From Pseudevernia furfuracea (Eukaryota; Ascomycota; Lecanoromycetes; Lecanorales; Parmeliaceae), in the NCBI GenBank assembly GCA_022315425.1, contig JAIUPT010000028.1, positions 992,001 to 1,056,000 of the forward strand: DNA of 64,000 bases, in the 5' to 3' direction. Numbering within the stretch: position 1 is the first letter of the stretch; each line of letters starts with the position of its first letter. Under the pieces are notes generated by a model that made no database searches, had not been told where the DNA came from, and saw only the letters and a program-made list of their open reading frames with translations. Below are positions 45,118-56,530 of the stretch, piece after piece. The position numbers were made by a program, and so were the translations under genes.

Positions 45118-45235
45118 TATTCGTAGTTTGATAGGCCGGTACGGGCGGAGCGATGTACAAGAGGCCGCCATAGATCCAAACATGTATGAATGTGAATAGA
45201 GAAATCTTCCAAGGACCTTTAAGCCTGCGCTTCTG

Positions 45236-45859
45236 CTACTGCTCGCCGCCCAACTTCTCTTCGATCTTCTCCAGGTCTTCAGCCTCGGCCATCTCAATGA
45301 CCTTCCCGGTTTCTGCGGTATTCCTCATCAATTCTTTCGCTCCGGCGTAGAGCATTCGTAGCTCCGCGTTGCAAGTGACCGGGAGGTAGTAGAGTAGTAC
45401 ATATGGTACCGAAAGACGACCAGATGGCTAGCTTCGTGTAAGCTGTAAGCAAGCAGTTTTCACGTTGGACCGACGGCAGGACGGACCAAAGTCAAGGGAT
45501 AGCTGAGCAGGACGTAACGTGGCGAATGATCTGGCAGCTCTTCTGCTAGTTCTTGCATGTTGGTGTAGACTTCATCATCTGCTTGCGCGATCTCCAAGGT
45601 GTGCTTATCGATCTGGTCTATTTAACGTAGCAAGAAGTCAGCTTATGATCCTCCACATAGCGACTGACTTGGTGTGCATACGGCGTGAGAAAGCTTCACC
45701 ACGTACAGATCACCGCTTGAGGGTCCTTTGCTCTTGAAGTCCCCAATCTAAATTTCCGCAGCTTCTCTTTGGTCTCTGGTGAGAAAGTATACAGGCGTGA
45801 TTCCGAAGACTGCACAGGATAAGCCTAATAAAAGGGGCGCAGCAAATCTGGCTCACCAT
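45236..45859 (-). CDS. gmf1: glia maturation factor (ADF-homology protein), 142 aa
   Basis: Exons 45857-45859 (the ATG alone), 45707-45809, 45487-45617 and 45236-45427. The spliced product opens MSSESRLYTFSPETKEKL and continues with KFRLGTSRAKDPQAVIYQID, ELAEELPDHSPRYVLLSYPL, PSGRLSVPYVLLYYLP and NAELRMLYAGAKELMRNTAE. It ends EEKLGGEQ. This is GMF/AIM7, which binds the Arp2/3 complex and debranches actin networks. Having only the start codon in exon 1 places an intron directly after ATG, a position seen in several ADF/cofilin-type genes. The intron (GTGAGC...GTGCAG, 47 bases) and the exact match of the following residues to the family N-terminus support it. The start is 233 bases from the divergent MoCF-domain gene. 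Confidence 0.93.
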
Positions 45860-46092
45860 CTTGATAGTTAGCAAGGACAGCGTCCCAGGGTACGAGTCTT
45901 AGCATATGAGCAGCTGGTAACAGCACCGTTCTGGAGACTGCCCGCGTCCAAGAAAACCGAGACACCTTGGCGACCTTGGCGATCTCGGTAAATCTTGCCC
46001 CGCTACTGTTTGCATCTCCGCTTGGTGACATAAATACTCCACCAATTACCATGTACTCTAATGACTGATCTTCAATTACAGTCCACACCTCA

Positions 46093-47253
46093 ATGTTTGC
46101 AAGACTCGGCCAAATAAGTCGACATTTGTCTCGGCCACTCCCGAATTACACACACTCCTCGGTAGCAGCTTCCAGCGCCTTCCTCAGAGGCAGCATCATG
46201 ACATCAGTAACAGCAGAGGAAAGGAGCAAACGCATGATTCACACCGCAGGATGTATTATCATCGGCGATGAGGTCCTTGGTGGCAAGGTGTGCCCCAAAT
46301 CGAGACTGGTGCGGTGAAATCTCCCAGCTGAACAAACCCGAATCAGACAGTCGATACGAACTCGGCGTATCTTGCCAAATTCTGCTTCAAATTGGGCATG
46401 AATCTGAAAAGGATAGAAGTGATAGGAGATGATGAGGGAGAGATAGTGGAAGCCGCAAGGCGCATGAGTGCCAACTACGATTTTGTGGTCACAAGGCAAG
46501 AAAACGAAAGGATCGATGAGAGAGCCGATGGATTCTATTGCTGACAGGTCGCAGTGGAGGCATTGGCCCAACGTAAGCGCGGCGTGAAGTACCTGTACCA
46601 TGACAAAGCTTACTCATGACACCGTCAGACATGATGATATTACCTATCAATCGATAGCAAGAGCATTTGGATTAAAGCTCGTGGAACATCAGAAGGCTTT
46701 GGAGCGAATGAAGAAGCTTTCGAAACCACATCCCTCGCAACCTAATTTCTCATACGACGTACCCTCGCCCGCACTCGAAGCTAAGAAACGAATGATTAGG
46801 CTACCCGTTGACACCTCGAGAGACGACAAGGATCAGGTACTGTTCGTCGATGAGAGTTTATGGGTTCCCATAGCCGTTGTCAACGGCAATATTCACATCT
46901 TGCCCGGAGTCCCCAAGTTGTTTGAGAAGCTTCTCGAAGGGCTCAAGCCGGGTTTAGTACCACGCCTGACGGATCCAGAGGGCAAGGGTGTATACCGGAT
47001 ACTGTTCTCTACTCCAATGGCAGAAAGTGCAGTAGCAACTTATCTGACCGAGCTAGCAGAGAAAGTTGAGTCGAAAGGGGTCAAAGTGGGTAGCTATCCA
47101 CGCTGGGGAAAGAAGAGGAACTCAGTTACGCTCGTTGGAAGAGACAAATCCTACATGGAAGAACTCGTCCCTCAAATCGAGGAGAATGTTCAGGGCAAAC
47201 GGGTAGAAAGAGAGGATGAGATGGATCAAAGTGACGATCCAGATGAAGGATGA
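46093..47253 (+). CDS. MoCF-domain (MoaB/Mog-fold, FAD synthase-like) protein, 328 aa
   Basis: Exons 46093-46287, 46347-46495, 46555-46572 and 46629-47253. The spliced core reads AGCIIIGDEVLGGKTVDTNS, AYLAKFCFKLGMNLKRIEVI, DDEGEIVEAARRM, VVTSGGIGPTHDDITYQSIA, RAFGLKL. The SGGIGPTHDD motif is the signature of molybdopterin-binding domains, shared by CinA and FAD synthase N-termini. Exon 3 is only 18 bases and encodes GGIGP. Intron 2 starts GC (ACAAG|GCAAGA) and is needed to form the motif. The C-terminus is charged (DEMDQSDDPDEG). The first 35 residues are basic and Ser-rich, possibly a mitochondrial presequence, with an alternative Met at 46198. It binds a pterin or flavin nucleotide by fold; the reaction is unknown. 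Confidence 0.88.
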
Positions 47254-48484
47254 AGCTTCTTTGGGAGATGGACTACTTTTGTCTCTCAATAGAGCCATGG
47301 ATTGGCTAGTATACAAGTACGCAACAGCATGATCAGGTTGCATGAACATCATTTGTAGAAGAACGGTAGATAGTCAAGGCCATGCAATTCCATATCGGAG
47401 CTTATTTAGCCCAAGCACATGGCTCATGCAGGACGATGTCGTAATAGCCGTCCAAGCTCATTTACGGCCCTGGCCTATTGTCCGCGCAAATACTGACTGC
47501 AGCATAATGGCACAGAAGCTTTTTTTGGTCTGTAGTGGATGGCTGCCTCGAAACAAAATACTCCGGCCGATCTGGGCTGAGCATCAACCAACCCCTTGCC
47601 ACATTCTCCTTGCCCACCACCTCTGTGCGAGTACTTGAGCTCCTTCCCTCGCCCTTTTTATTTTATTTTTTTATTACACAGAACCCTCCTAAAGGCAGCA
47701 GATCAGCGATAACTGATCAGTAATCCGTACCGTCTTTCGTCAAGCTAGACAGGCATAAGCAAGCGGCGGATCCCAGATTCTCCAGGCGCCCTTGAAATCT
47801 GCCTATCAGATCTCCTCATCGCCCTCCTCTGCCGGGACTAGAGGGAACGGCGGGCCAGCCCAGTTACCCAAAGCCTCCCAAGTCCCATCGCTCCATCTCC
47901 CCGGGGATCCCAAACTCCCAGCTATCTGAACTATCGCGGAGGTGTCCTGTTGGTCTGCGCTAAAGTCGGCACTAAGACGGCCGTATGCTCCCCTGTCACT
48001 TTTTTCCCTGTCCATGCTGCAGGTGCCATGAGATGCTTGTGCAGAAACTTTCGCTAACACAGAATCTCAGCGGTACCAACACTATCACACTTCCTTCTTA
48101 CATCAACCTCACCTCTTCATCAAGGCCAAGCTTCCTCGTCACACTCATTGCCCTAAGAGCACTTACCATCATAAGTCTTGACCCTGAACAGTCTTAGATC
48201 TCACACAGTCCAATCGATCCGTTTGTCGCAAGCGCAAGACGGTCTCTCGCAAAGCTCGCAACAGTTTCCTGAAAGCCTCTTGAGCTTCTATTCTTACCTA
48301 CATCTGAGCGGCTCTTCTCTAGCGACAAGCGGACCTCTGTACAACCCCCGCCACAGCTCCCTTGAACCCTCGTGCTCCTGTCGTCATCCGACATCCAGTC
48401 GGATACGTCAATCAACCTACGAGCCACGCGCTTTCCACGTTTCCTAGGGACGATCTATATTGAGCTATACAATTTACCGCAACC
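47254..48484. other. 1.2 kb, Ras promoter and leader
   Basis: No gene is seen. The last 400 bases are C/T- and A/C-rich, as in long fungal leaders of Ras genes. Confidence 0.4.
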
Positions 48485-49348
48485 ATGACTAGTAATAGTA
48501 ATAGAGTTCGTGGCCCTTTTTCTTCCCTGTGATATTTCAATGTGTTGTCGAGCTATGCGTTCTAACACTCCGCCCGTACAGTTTCTTCGAGAGTACAAGC
48601 TTGTGGTCGTTGGTGGAGGTGGTGTGGGAAAGTCATGTTTGACTATCCAGCTCATACAAAGCCATTTCGTTGATGAATACGACCCTACAATAGAAGGTTC
48701 GCCTGCCCCGCTCGTCTAGTGTCTGGAAGGACCGTGAGCTAATCTAGCTTAACAGACTCCTACCGGAAGCAATGCGTGATAGATGATGAGGTCGCCCTGC
48801 TCGATGTACTGGATACAGCTGGTCAAGAAGAATATTCGGCGATGCGAGAGCAATATATGCGCACCGGCGAAGGATTTCTACTGGTCTACTCAATCACATC
48901 ACGGCAAAGTTTTGAAGAGATCTTAACTTTTCAACAACAAATACTGCGGGTGAAGGACAAGGATTACTTTCCCATCATCATAGTGGGCAACAAGTGCGAT
49001 CTGGACTCAGAGCGAGAAGTTTCAAGACAGGGTACGTTTGAAGCCAGCACCCACAATTTGCGAGGAACTTTCTACGTCTGCGCGAGCTCTACCGCTATGA
49101 TCATCAGCTGACTTTTTCGATCTGCAGAAGGTGAGCAGCTAGCCCGCCAATTCAACTGCGCCTTTATCGAGACCTCCGCAAAATCCCGCATTAATGTCGA
49201 CAACGCCTTCTACAACATCGTCCGCGAAATCAGGAGATACAACAAAGAGATGTCATCCTATCTGGGCAGACGGACTAGTGACACCCAGCCACCAAAAGAC
49301 CCTACAGTGCGCGCGGGCTGTTGCGGTGGGAAGTGCATCGTGATGTGA
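48485..49348 (+). CDS. ras1: Ras small GTPase, 210 aa
   Basis: Exons 48485-48505, 48582-48696, 48756-49031 and 49128-49348. The product has P-loop GGGGVGKS (residues 18-25), effector loop DEYDPTIEDSYRK split by intron 2, switch II LDTAGQEEYSAMREQYM, NKCD, and ETSAK. The C-terminus AGCCGGKCIVM supplies upstream palmitoylation cysteines and a CAAX box (CIVM) for farnesylation. It is a plasma-membrane signalling switch for growth, morphogenesis and cAMP/MAPK pathways. The glycines at the G12/G13 positions are intact. The first exon is seven codons with a weak GTTCGT donor, but the conserved FLREYKLVVVG follows directly. Highly conserved and intact. Confidence 0.96.
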
Positions 49349-50300
49349 TAGACTCGGCTAGCTACAATGGAAAAGCAGACTTCCTAAATGGAAAGGGCTT
49401 GGGAAGAGTTCGCATAGATATACCAGAAAAGGATCAGAGAGCGGGATTTGTCGATTGCTAGCTACTTGTTTGCAAGCTGCAACTTTTATGGGGTTGGAGT
49501 TGTGGGGTCAAAGGCGAGATCAGATACCTTCCATGCGGTCGATCGCCTGGAAAGATTTCGTGGCATTTACTGGCTCAGTCATGGGGATCTGGGGTGTGAG
49601 GGTAGCATAGTTTTTCTCTCTCTCTCTCTCTACATCTGAATCTCAGTTTTTTTTTTTCGCTGCAAAAACGGGTCTGCAAATATCCGTTGAAATCATTGCT
49701 TGCCGCTCCGCTTTTCGGCATTTCCTACGCGCCTTCCCATTTGGGCACGTCGCCATGTGCCCTTTCCTCCTCAGGAATTCAGGATGCATGACGCATGAAA
49801 TGATACGAGCGGCAAGCCCGAGACCGCATGCGAGACCGCATGCATGCATTAGCTTCGCCATGGGCGTCACTTTGCCTAGACCGCAAGGCCAATTGTTTCT
49901 AATTTATGCACTGCTTCAGCATCGCTTTATTGGTGGCTTCGCGGAAACGCATCATGGTGTACCTTTTATGGAGTATTATGTATGGTCAGTAGGTACTTCT
50001 TTCAGTTGGGAATAGGAGACGTGTCTCCACTTTGCCGTTGATGCCTAAGCGAGGTGGTTTGTCCTTTTCTCTGCATCGGAGAGGAACCCAATCTGGATTA
50101 CGCGTCCGTTGGATTCAAGTGGGATCGTGCATGGTTGAATACTGCATTTGTCCAATGAAAGGCGCATGAGCTCCCAGCGTTAAACAGCCTTGTGGACAAA
50201 ATTCGCTGAATTCAAATCATGCATTATCGTAGAAATCACTACTACAGTCGTTTCAACCAGCCTTACGTTTCACCGTCGGGGGAAAGGACTTATCGTAAGG
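49349..50300. other. Ras 3' region, gene-poor
   Basis: Contains a TC microsatellite (about 49615-49632), a T-run (about 49648-49656) and an interrupted GCATGCGAGACC repeat near 49826-49842. No gene is seen. Confidence 0.45.
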
Positions 50301-51066
50301 ATGTCCTCTTTCATTTCGCGGGCAGGCTTCGCCTTCGAGTATATCTGGCGACTCCTTCAGAAATCCGTAGAGATTTTTTGGACCTTGTTCTACCACGGGA
50401 TGCTTAAGCGCACCACGACTGAGCCACTCAAGGACTTGGGCCGGGAAGGCAATCCCGACAATCCTTCTTCTAGAGAGGTCACGGATAAAAAGCAACGAGA
50501 GCCAGTACATACAAGTTGCTGTGTGACGTATTTTATTCCAGCCGTCGGTTTCCTTGCTGACTTCATTCTTTACATCGGTAACGTCATGCCTCCAACGGAA
50601 CACTATACAAACGAGTCATTGGTCCGCACGGGCTATGTTCTACTCTAGTCTACTAATTTCTCTTTGTCAGCGATCATCAACGGGTCACGACAAATCTTAG
50701 TGCTGCCAGGAGAGAGCAGTGAGCGGTGGCAAAATGACACCGAACAAGAGAAAGAGCTGGCCAGATCGATTAGACAAAATAGTCGAAGCTAATAGGACAG
50801 ACGAGTTCAATCACCTTTACGTTTACGCATTGCAAACCCCAATAATGTTGCTCACGTTCTCGGTTATGACATTCCTGGCCGGCCGCCCTTTGGCGCGGAA
50901 TCTTGCTTGGAACGATGACACAAAGGCGCGTGCCCCGTAGGTACATGTCAAATTACTCAAAAAACCAAAATAGGTTGCTTTGGTGTTTGGTACAGCAAGC
51001 GTTATCACACTCGCGGTCTTCTACAGCACCTCCAAGATAGTACATTGGCTTTTCCGTATGCGCTGA
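50301..51066 (+). pseudogene. frameshifted multi-pass membrane protein gene
   Basis: Exon 1 (50301-50577, MSSFISRAGFAFEYIWRLLQ) has a membrane segment TYFIPAVGFLADFILYI. A normal intron (50578-50670) leads to IINGSRQILVLPGESSERWQ and EQEKELARSI, after which the frame ends at TAA (50790). In the adjacent frame the sequence carries on smoothly as DKIVEANRTDEFNHLYVYAL and QTPIMLLTFSVMTFLAG. The join is at about 50770, so one extra base explains the break. RPLARNLAWNDDTK and a stop follow. A further membrane segment, VALVFGTASVITLAVFY, lies in yet another frame up to TGA at 51064-51066. I know such proteins only as fungal membrane hypotheticals. At least two lesions make this a probable pseudogene. 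Confidence 0.55.
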
Positions 51067-53065
51067 TATCAAGATCATATTGTCAGTAGGCATTGAGACT
51101 ACATTCACAGTAAGCTAAAAGAGAAGTCTCAAACAGGGGATTATGTGCTATAACAACATGCAGAAGATACCAGACTCGGGGGTGAAATATAGATTGAAGG
51201 ACTTATACCATTTTCTGGCCCAAAAACTATGTTTCCGAACAGAAGTATTGACTTCGAGCGGTATATGTGTATGCCCCTTCCTGGTGCAATGACGATTGCG
51301 GCATCAGCCATATACGGTCAACGACTAGCGTTTAAATCCTCCCACCGCGGATTTGTGTCGAAAAGTGCGTAGGGAGTAGAGGGAATTCAATCAGATGTAT
51401 AATTTGCCAGCCTTTGAAGAAAATCACTCAACAGTAGCCTTATGGGCTCTCTGCATGGGCGCTTGGCGAACCTGCTTGGAGGGTGTCCTTCAGCAACATC
51501 AACTCAACTTGACATGCTATAGATTAGCATCAAGGATATCCTAACAACTTGCTATCTGCATCATGCCAGCCAAACCCCATTCATCGATTTCCTATAAGCT
51601 TTTCAAGGTTTCTCGACATCATCAGACTCGTCAACGCTTTTTTATTCCTTCAAGTAAGAGGATCGAGCAATAGTCATGCGTGGTTGGGGAGATTACCTCG
51701 ACAAGAATCCCAAGTTCCCCTAAGTCAACTTCAACAGTCGATCCATTCGGGTTGATTTCCACAAGAATCTACAAAAAAGGAAAGACTGGGAGCTCTTGGG
51801 AATTCCTTTTTTTAGACAATTCGCCTTTGGACTCTTGAGTTCTTCTCTATGTATGCCTTTCGCTAAAAAATTTACTCTCAAGAGATCCTTCGGCGATTTC
51901 ATTCTTCACACGACAACACTTGTCGTACGGAGTACATACAGTCTTTAATTATACAACCCCGAAGTGTTAAGCCGCGCCTCTCTCCCTCAGATACTGTCAA
52001 GGATCAAACCACGATAGTCCAGAGTCCTCAGCAAGTCCGCACCGGATGCAATCTCAACACCTTTAAATGCGACTTTCAGGTGCAGGATCAGAGCTTGGCG
52101 TGCTTGTGACGACGCTGAACTTAGGACATTGCTATCGGGTCACCTACAGAGTGCTTCGCGCATGAATAGGATTATCCGTTTTTTTGGCGGTCTCCTCCTG
52201 CACAAATTCGCTCCTACACACATTCGATGTGCTAGATCTTGAGAATACTAAACCTTCTGTGATGAAAGGACACTTTGTGAGTGGGTATCGAAGTGCTTTC
52301 TTTCAATATTGTTCTGAAGCTACCTACCGAATAGTGTGGGTTACGAGAACAGGCTACGCAACGGAAGATTGTAAGGCCGTTAGGGCTACGGCTCGAGTAT
52401 AGAATGATGATTCTATTGCTATATTACTGAGGCTGTTCAAAAAATGTGTGGAAGACATGCCCAAGCAATCCATGAAGGTGGTCATGGGTCGGTTTTTTTA
52501 TATTCGAAAGAATGTCGGAAAGTGCCCCTTCTTTGTCATCTGGTTCGGTAACAATTTGTAAGAGAAATTGGTGAAAGCAGGGGTGCTTCCTCCGAAGCCA
52601 TCTACCGGTGGACTTCGGACCACTTGCCCCACATTATATCCGACAGCTATGCCATTACTAGGGTCAAAGAATAACATAATGGCAACAAATAGCAGCGAAG
52701 CCTTGGAAAGCGCAGCAGCCGATTTGGGGGCAGAAACGTGTTAAGAAAAGGGTGTACGGGTGAAGAAAATATGTTCACTCCATACCGCGATTATCTCCCT
52801 ATATGGGATGATTAGCCGAGACGTGCCAATTGTGGTGTAGGTAGGTAATTCAGGAATCAGGATGCTCGCCCGTGGGATCGTGCATGCAGAAGGCTGCGTC
52901 TGTCCAATGGGAGAGTTTTGTCATCCGGCGAGGCTGCTTACACTTCTAATTCTCAACGCTTCAGAGATTAGTGTGTTAATTCAAGCTACAAGCATGTTTT
53001 TTTGAGTCTCTTTGTCGGCGCAGACCACTGTCATGGTCTGAGTTCGTCAAAGAGGAGATGAATCG
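51067..53065. other. 2 kb with no gene seen
   Basis: AT-richer and without supported features. Open frames such as 51549-51755 and 52184-52402 show no motif. Confidence 0.4.
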
Positions 53066-54442
53066 TACGCCGCAGGGCTGTGGTAGGCAGATTCAGCCTC
53101 AAACAATCTCAACCCTATGTGAAAAAGGTAGAGCTCCTACAAGAGGTCCAGACTACCCTCACATCGTCTTTAGCTGGATTACGTAAGTCATAATGGCAGC
53201 AGAGTTAAAAGCAAAGTTAGACGGTAGAATATGCTGCTATCCTCACGGAAACACACTACATGTGCTGACATCCGATAGCTGTTGAAGGCTGTGTGCCACG
53301 GTATCTTTACAGGACCCACTCCAGCAGATCCAATGGCAGAAACTCTTCTCGGAGCTTTACGCCAGAATCTCCGATCTACACCAACAACTTGTCTGGATTA
53401 CAACGCCAGTATGCAAAAGACATGCTGGAAAACCATCTTCTGTGGAGAGGTCTTCCCAGCGATCAGTTCATCTCATGGACCGGCTCTCTCCTTTGGGCTC
53501 TCCAGCACGCAATACGCAAGGATTTTCAGGGCGACACAGACGTACAGATTTGTGTACTAGATACCGGCAAGATCGAAACTTGCTCTTTCTTTGCCGCCTT
53601 GGACTTGCTCCGAATCTACAGAGTTCCTGATGAGGGCAAGCTTGCACACCGTTACTACACTGCAGAGTACCTGTACCATGGAGGGTTATTTGTACATGGT
53701 AGCTCGAGCACGGTGTCTCTCAATCTCCTACGCGAATGTGGCTTATTCAGTCTACTGCCAGAATTGGACGACCATAGATTCAAGCCGTTGCTTTGCAAGA
53801 CGGTAGAGAACCTTCGCCTTACAATGGTTTCAGTACCACGCATAGTCGCCGCGATCGAGGGCCGGACAGCTCTACAAGTAGCTTCGTTGTTCGACAAGGA
53901 ATTCACCATGCCGGTGATGGTTGCGTTGCTCTCGCTTAGGCGTCGAGCTTCAGATGATGGGTACTTCTTGAAGCTGGTCGCGGACTATGCCGGTACACGA
54001 TTCCGGGAACCTGATTTTATTGAGATAGGCTGACAGCGAACCAGAACCATCCCGAGACTTCACAGAGATCATTCCTCCATACAGGGACACCAGTACGGAG
54101 GCTCCCGAGCTAGCAAACTTCGCCCTGCTTATGAACAGAGCACACACTGAGACGGTGAGAATGAGATCGAAAAATCCAGATGAAACGGCCGAGCTAGGGA
54201 ACGCTCTCGATGCCTTGAGCGCCAGCTTCGATGAAGTCGACACCACATTGAAAGGGATTCCCCAAACAGTCTTGACGCCGAGTGTCTTATTGCAATGGTC
54301 CACAGCAACACAAGCTCTAAGGAAAGTCGTCTATGTCAATTGGGCGAGAGAAAGTGGAATTCCGCAATCGCAATCTGAGGATTCAAGACCCAAGCCATTT
54401 CCTGCCCGTCTGCCGTCCGGAAGGAATGTTAGCATATCCTAA
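53066..54442 (+). pseudogene. broken DUF7587-type gene
   Basis: A coding frame VGRFSLKQSQPYVKKVELLQ, EVQTTLTSSLAGL runs to a donor at 53183 (GTAAGT). It resumes after CCGATAG (53278) as VEGCVPRYLYRTHS. The main part carries the signature of DUF7587 fungal proteins: YLYRTHS near the start, QFISWTGSLLWALQHAIR, DVQICVLDT, AAEYLYHG-like YTAEYLYHGGLFVHG and LRECGLFSLLPEL. At 54031 the frame stops (GGC TGA), yet the next frame continues DSEPEPSRDFTEIIPPYRD and FALLMNRAHTET to TAA near 54440. One base accounts for the shift. No ATG opens the first exon; upstream in frame is a TGA at 53059. Start loss plus frameshift indicate a pseudogene, barring assembly error. The biological role of DUF7587 is unknown. 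Confidence 0.6.
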
Positions 54443-56117
54443 CTAGCCTTACATTAGTGGACTACTCCATACAGCCGTAGCCCTTGCTACTTGATAGTAG
54501 CATTGTCGCTACTACATGTCAACGACGCGCAAGCAGCCAAGTCTCGCATACCACAAGGCGGCGACTACAAGTCCAAGAGCTTCAATTTTTTTCAGCGTAT
54601 TTTTAACAATGAACGGCGACTCTTTTTCCTACGACAATTCCCTGCTTCACGCTGCGATTTGAATGTTCTGTTGCAATATCAGAAGTGGGACGCTTGGTAC
54701 CCACTCCGAAAGACACAAGAGTCTGTCAAATATCTAATTTGTGTTACGATTGCCGCACATTGCGCCAGATCATCTCATTCTTGGCACATGCCCAAACCCG
54801 GGCTCCTTTCTCCACGACCTCGAACGTCCCGTGAACAACTTGTAGAAGTCTTCGCATAGTCAGCGCTGGTCAGGTCGAGGAATGCGTCTTAGCACATCAT
54901 GATCTTGGCGCAAGGAACTCTTCGAAGATGCTCTCAGTCTCCAGCCTAGGGTAAGGATCAATCAAGGGGCTCTACAGAGCGCTTGGGTAAGCTACTTTGC
55001 TCGTTCTCGCTTCCCTTGTAAACATCTCCTTTGACATTCAACCTGCATGATCGTTTACGCCTATATATACCGAATAGAGCGCGCTCTTGACTTGAGCGTC
55101 GTTGAAAGAGTCGAGTAAGAGAACTTCATATTCTCCGAATTCATATAGTAGAAGCCTCTCTTTCCTTTAATCTACGCACATCTTTGGATATCTGTCGGAA
55201 TAAGTCAGCTCTGTGTATGGAAAATCATATTACTTTTTAAGATATCAAAGGGTTTCTTTTTAGCAAAAGTTGACGATGAATGTCACCTTTTCCTGGCAAC
55301 ACGTCTGAATCTCCCTTGGGATTTTTGCTCTCCATTGCTACTTTCTCTTATCTACGAGAGTAACGCTAAAGAGATTTTTCCATTGAATATTCAGGTAAGA
55401 CTACGAAATTTCGAATCGTAGAGCTGGATGAGAGCTAGGCCGGTCCTACGACAAGACTGCAGCTTAAAGCGCAATAAGGTCTGGACATTGACAACTCTCT
55501 ATTCCATATGCGGCCTCTGTATTTTATTCGAGAAGAGCCATATCCTGTTCAGTCCACACGTGAAAGCATACTCCTATTCGCTGACTGAAACCACCATTCC
55601 TCTTCCCACGTAGTCATATCGTACTTCACGCAATCTCAGACGACGTCAAGTACTCCAGAGACTACAGGAGAATCGGCCCCGAGAAAGTCTCGTCCCGGTC
55701 TCGCAGACTCCCGATTGGACAACCGATTCGCTGAATCGGAAGCCGGGGATAATTTTGACCAACATATTACAACCTCGCTTCCTTGCCACGCAGGCCGCAG
55801 ACCCCAGATTCTTTTCCTGAGGCCCTATGATCCCCCGATCGCGATTTATCCTTCATACGGAGATGTGCCATGGACTCACCGGTCACTCCTCGTCTCGGGT
55901 GCGACATCTGCTCCGAAGCACGCACACTTGTTTGCCATGCGCTGGCCACCGTGACTTGTCAAAGGCGTACATCGAGACCGGATTCAAAAGAAGCCACGCT
56001 TCCAAGCTTCTGCTGCACCGTAGCAAGCATCCCCACAACCCCCCCCTTGAACTTCCACAGCTCTCGGCAAATTTCCCCAAGACTGTCCACACATCTCCCA
56101 CCCCGAACCCCACCACC
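54443..56117. other. 1.7 kb with no gene seen
   Basis: Includes the inverted copy of the 19-base sequence from 35.1 kb (55282-55300). No supported gene or RNA. Confidence 0.4.
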
Positions 56118-56282
56118 ATGTCCTCCACCTCCTCCTCCGCCGCCTCCACCGCCTTCCGCCCATCCCTCTCCTCTCCAACATCATCATCATCCACCACCAA
56201 GTCCCCAGCAACACCGACCCCGCCGCCCAAAAAAACCCACCGTCCATCAATCCCAGACTTCTTCGACAAGTTTCAAAAGTGA
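56118..56282 (+). CDS. possible small Ser/Thr/Pro-rich protein, 54 aa
   Basis: An ATG frame starting MSSTSSSAASTAFRPSLSS and ending THRPSIPDFFDKFQK. The basic-aromatic end looks non-random and resembles short fungal hypotheticals, but the Ser/Pro-rich body is compatible with chance in this CT-rich stretch. No splice or promoter evidence. Confidence 0.25.
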   Translation: MSSTSSSAASTAFRPSLSSPTSSSSTTKSPATPTPPPKKTHRPSIPDFFDKFQK

Positions 56283-56530
56283 ACCCCCCTTTCCTCCCCC
56301 CCCCCGGCGCGCCCCTTTTCTACACCACCATCCGCCACTTGGAGGAGTAGAGAGAGTGGTGCAGTCCTCGCTGATCGGAAGCTCTCAGGGCCATACACAT
56401 AGGGCAAAAGACACAGGAATCGCGCTTTGCAGCGCGGCGGGAAGACTGGCGGCGATGGGCGAATCCGGGGGGCGGGGTGGGAGATCGGGTCGGGAGGGGA
56501 GGGGAGGGGGGTCAGTTTGAGGTGCCGCGG

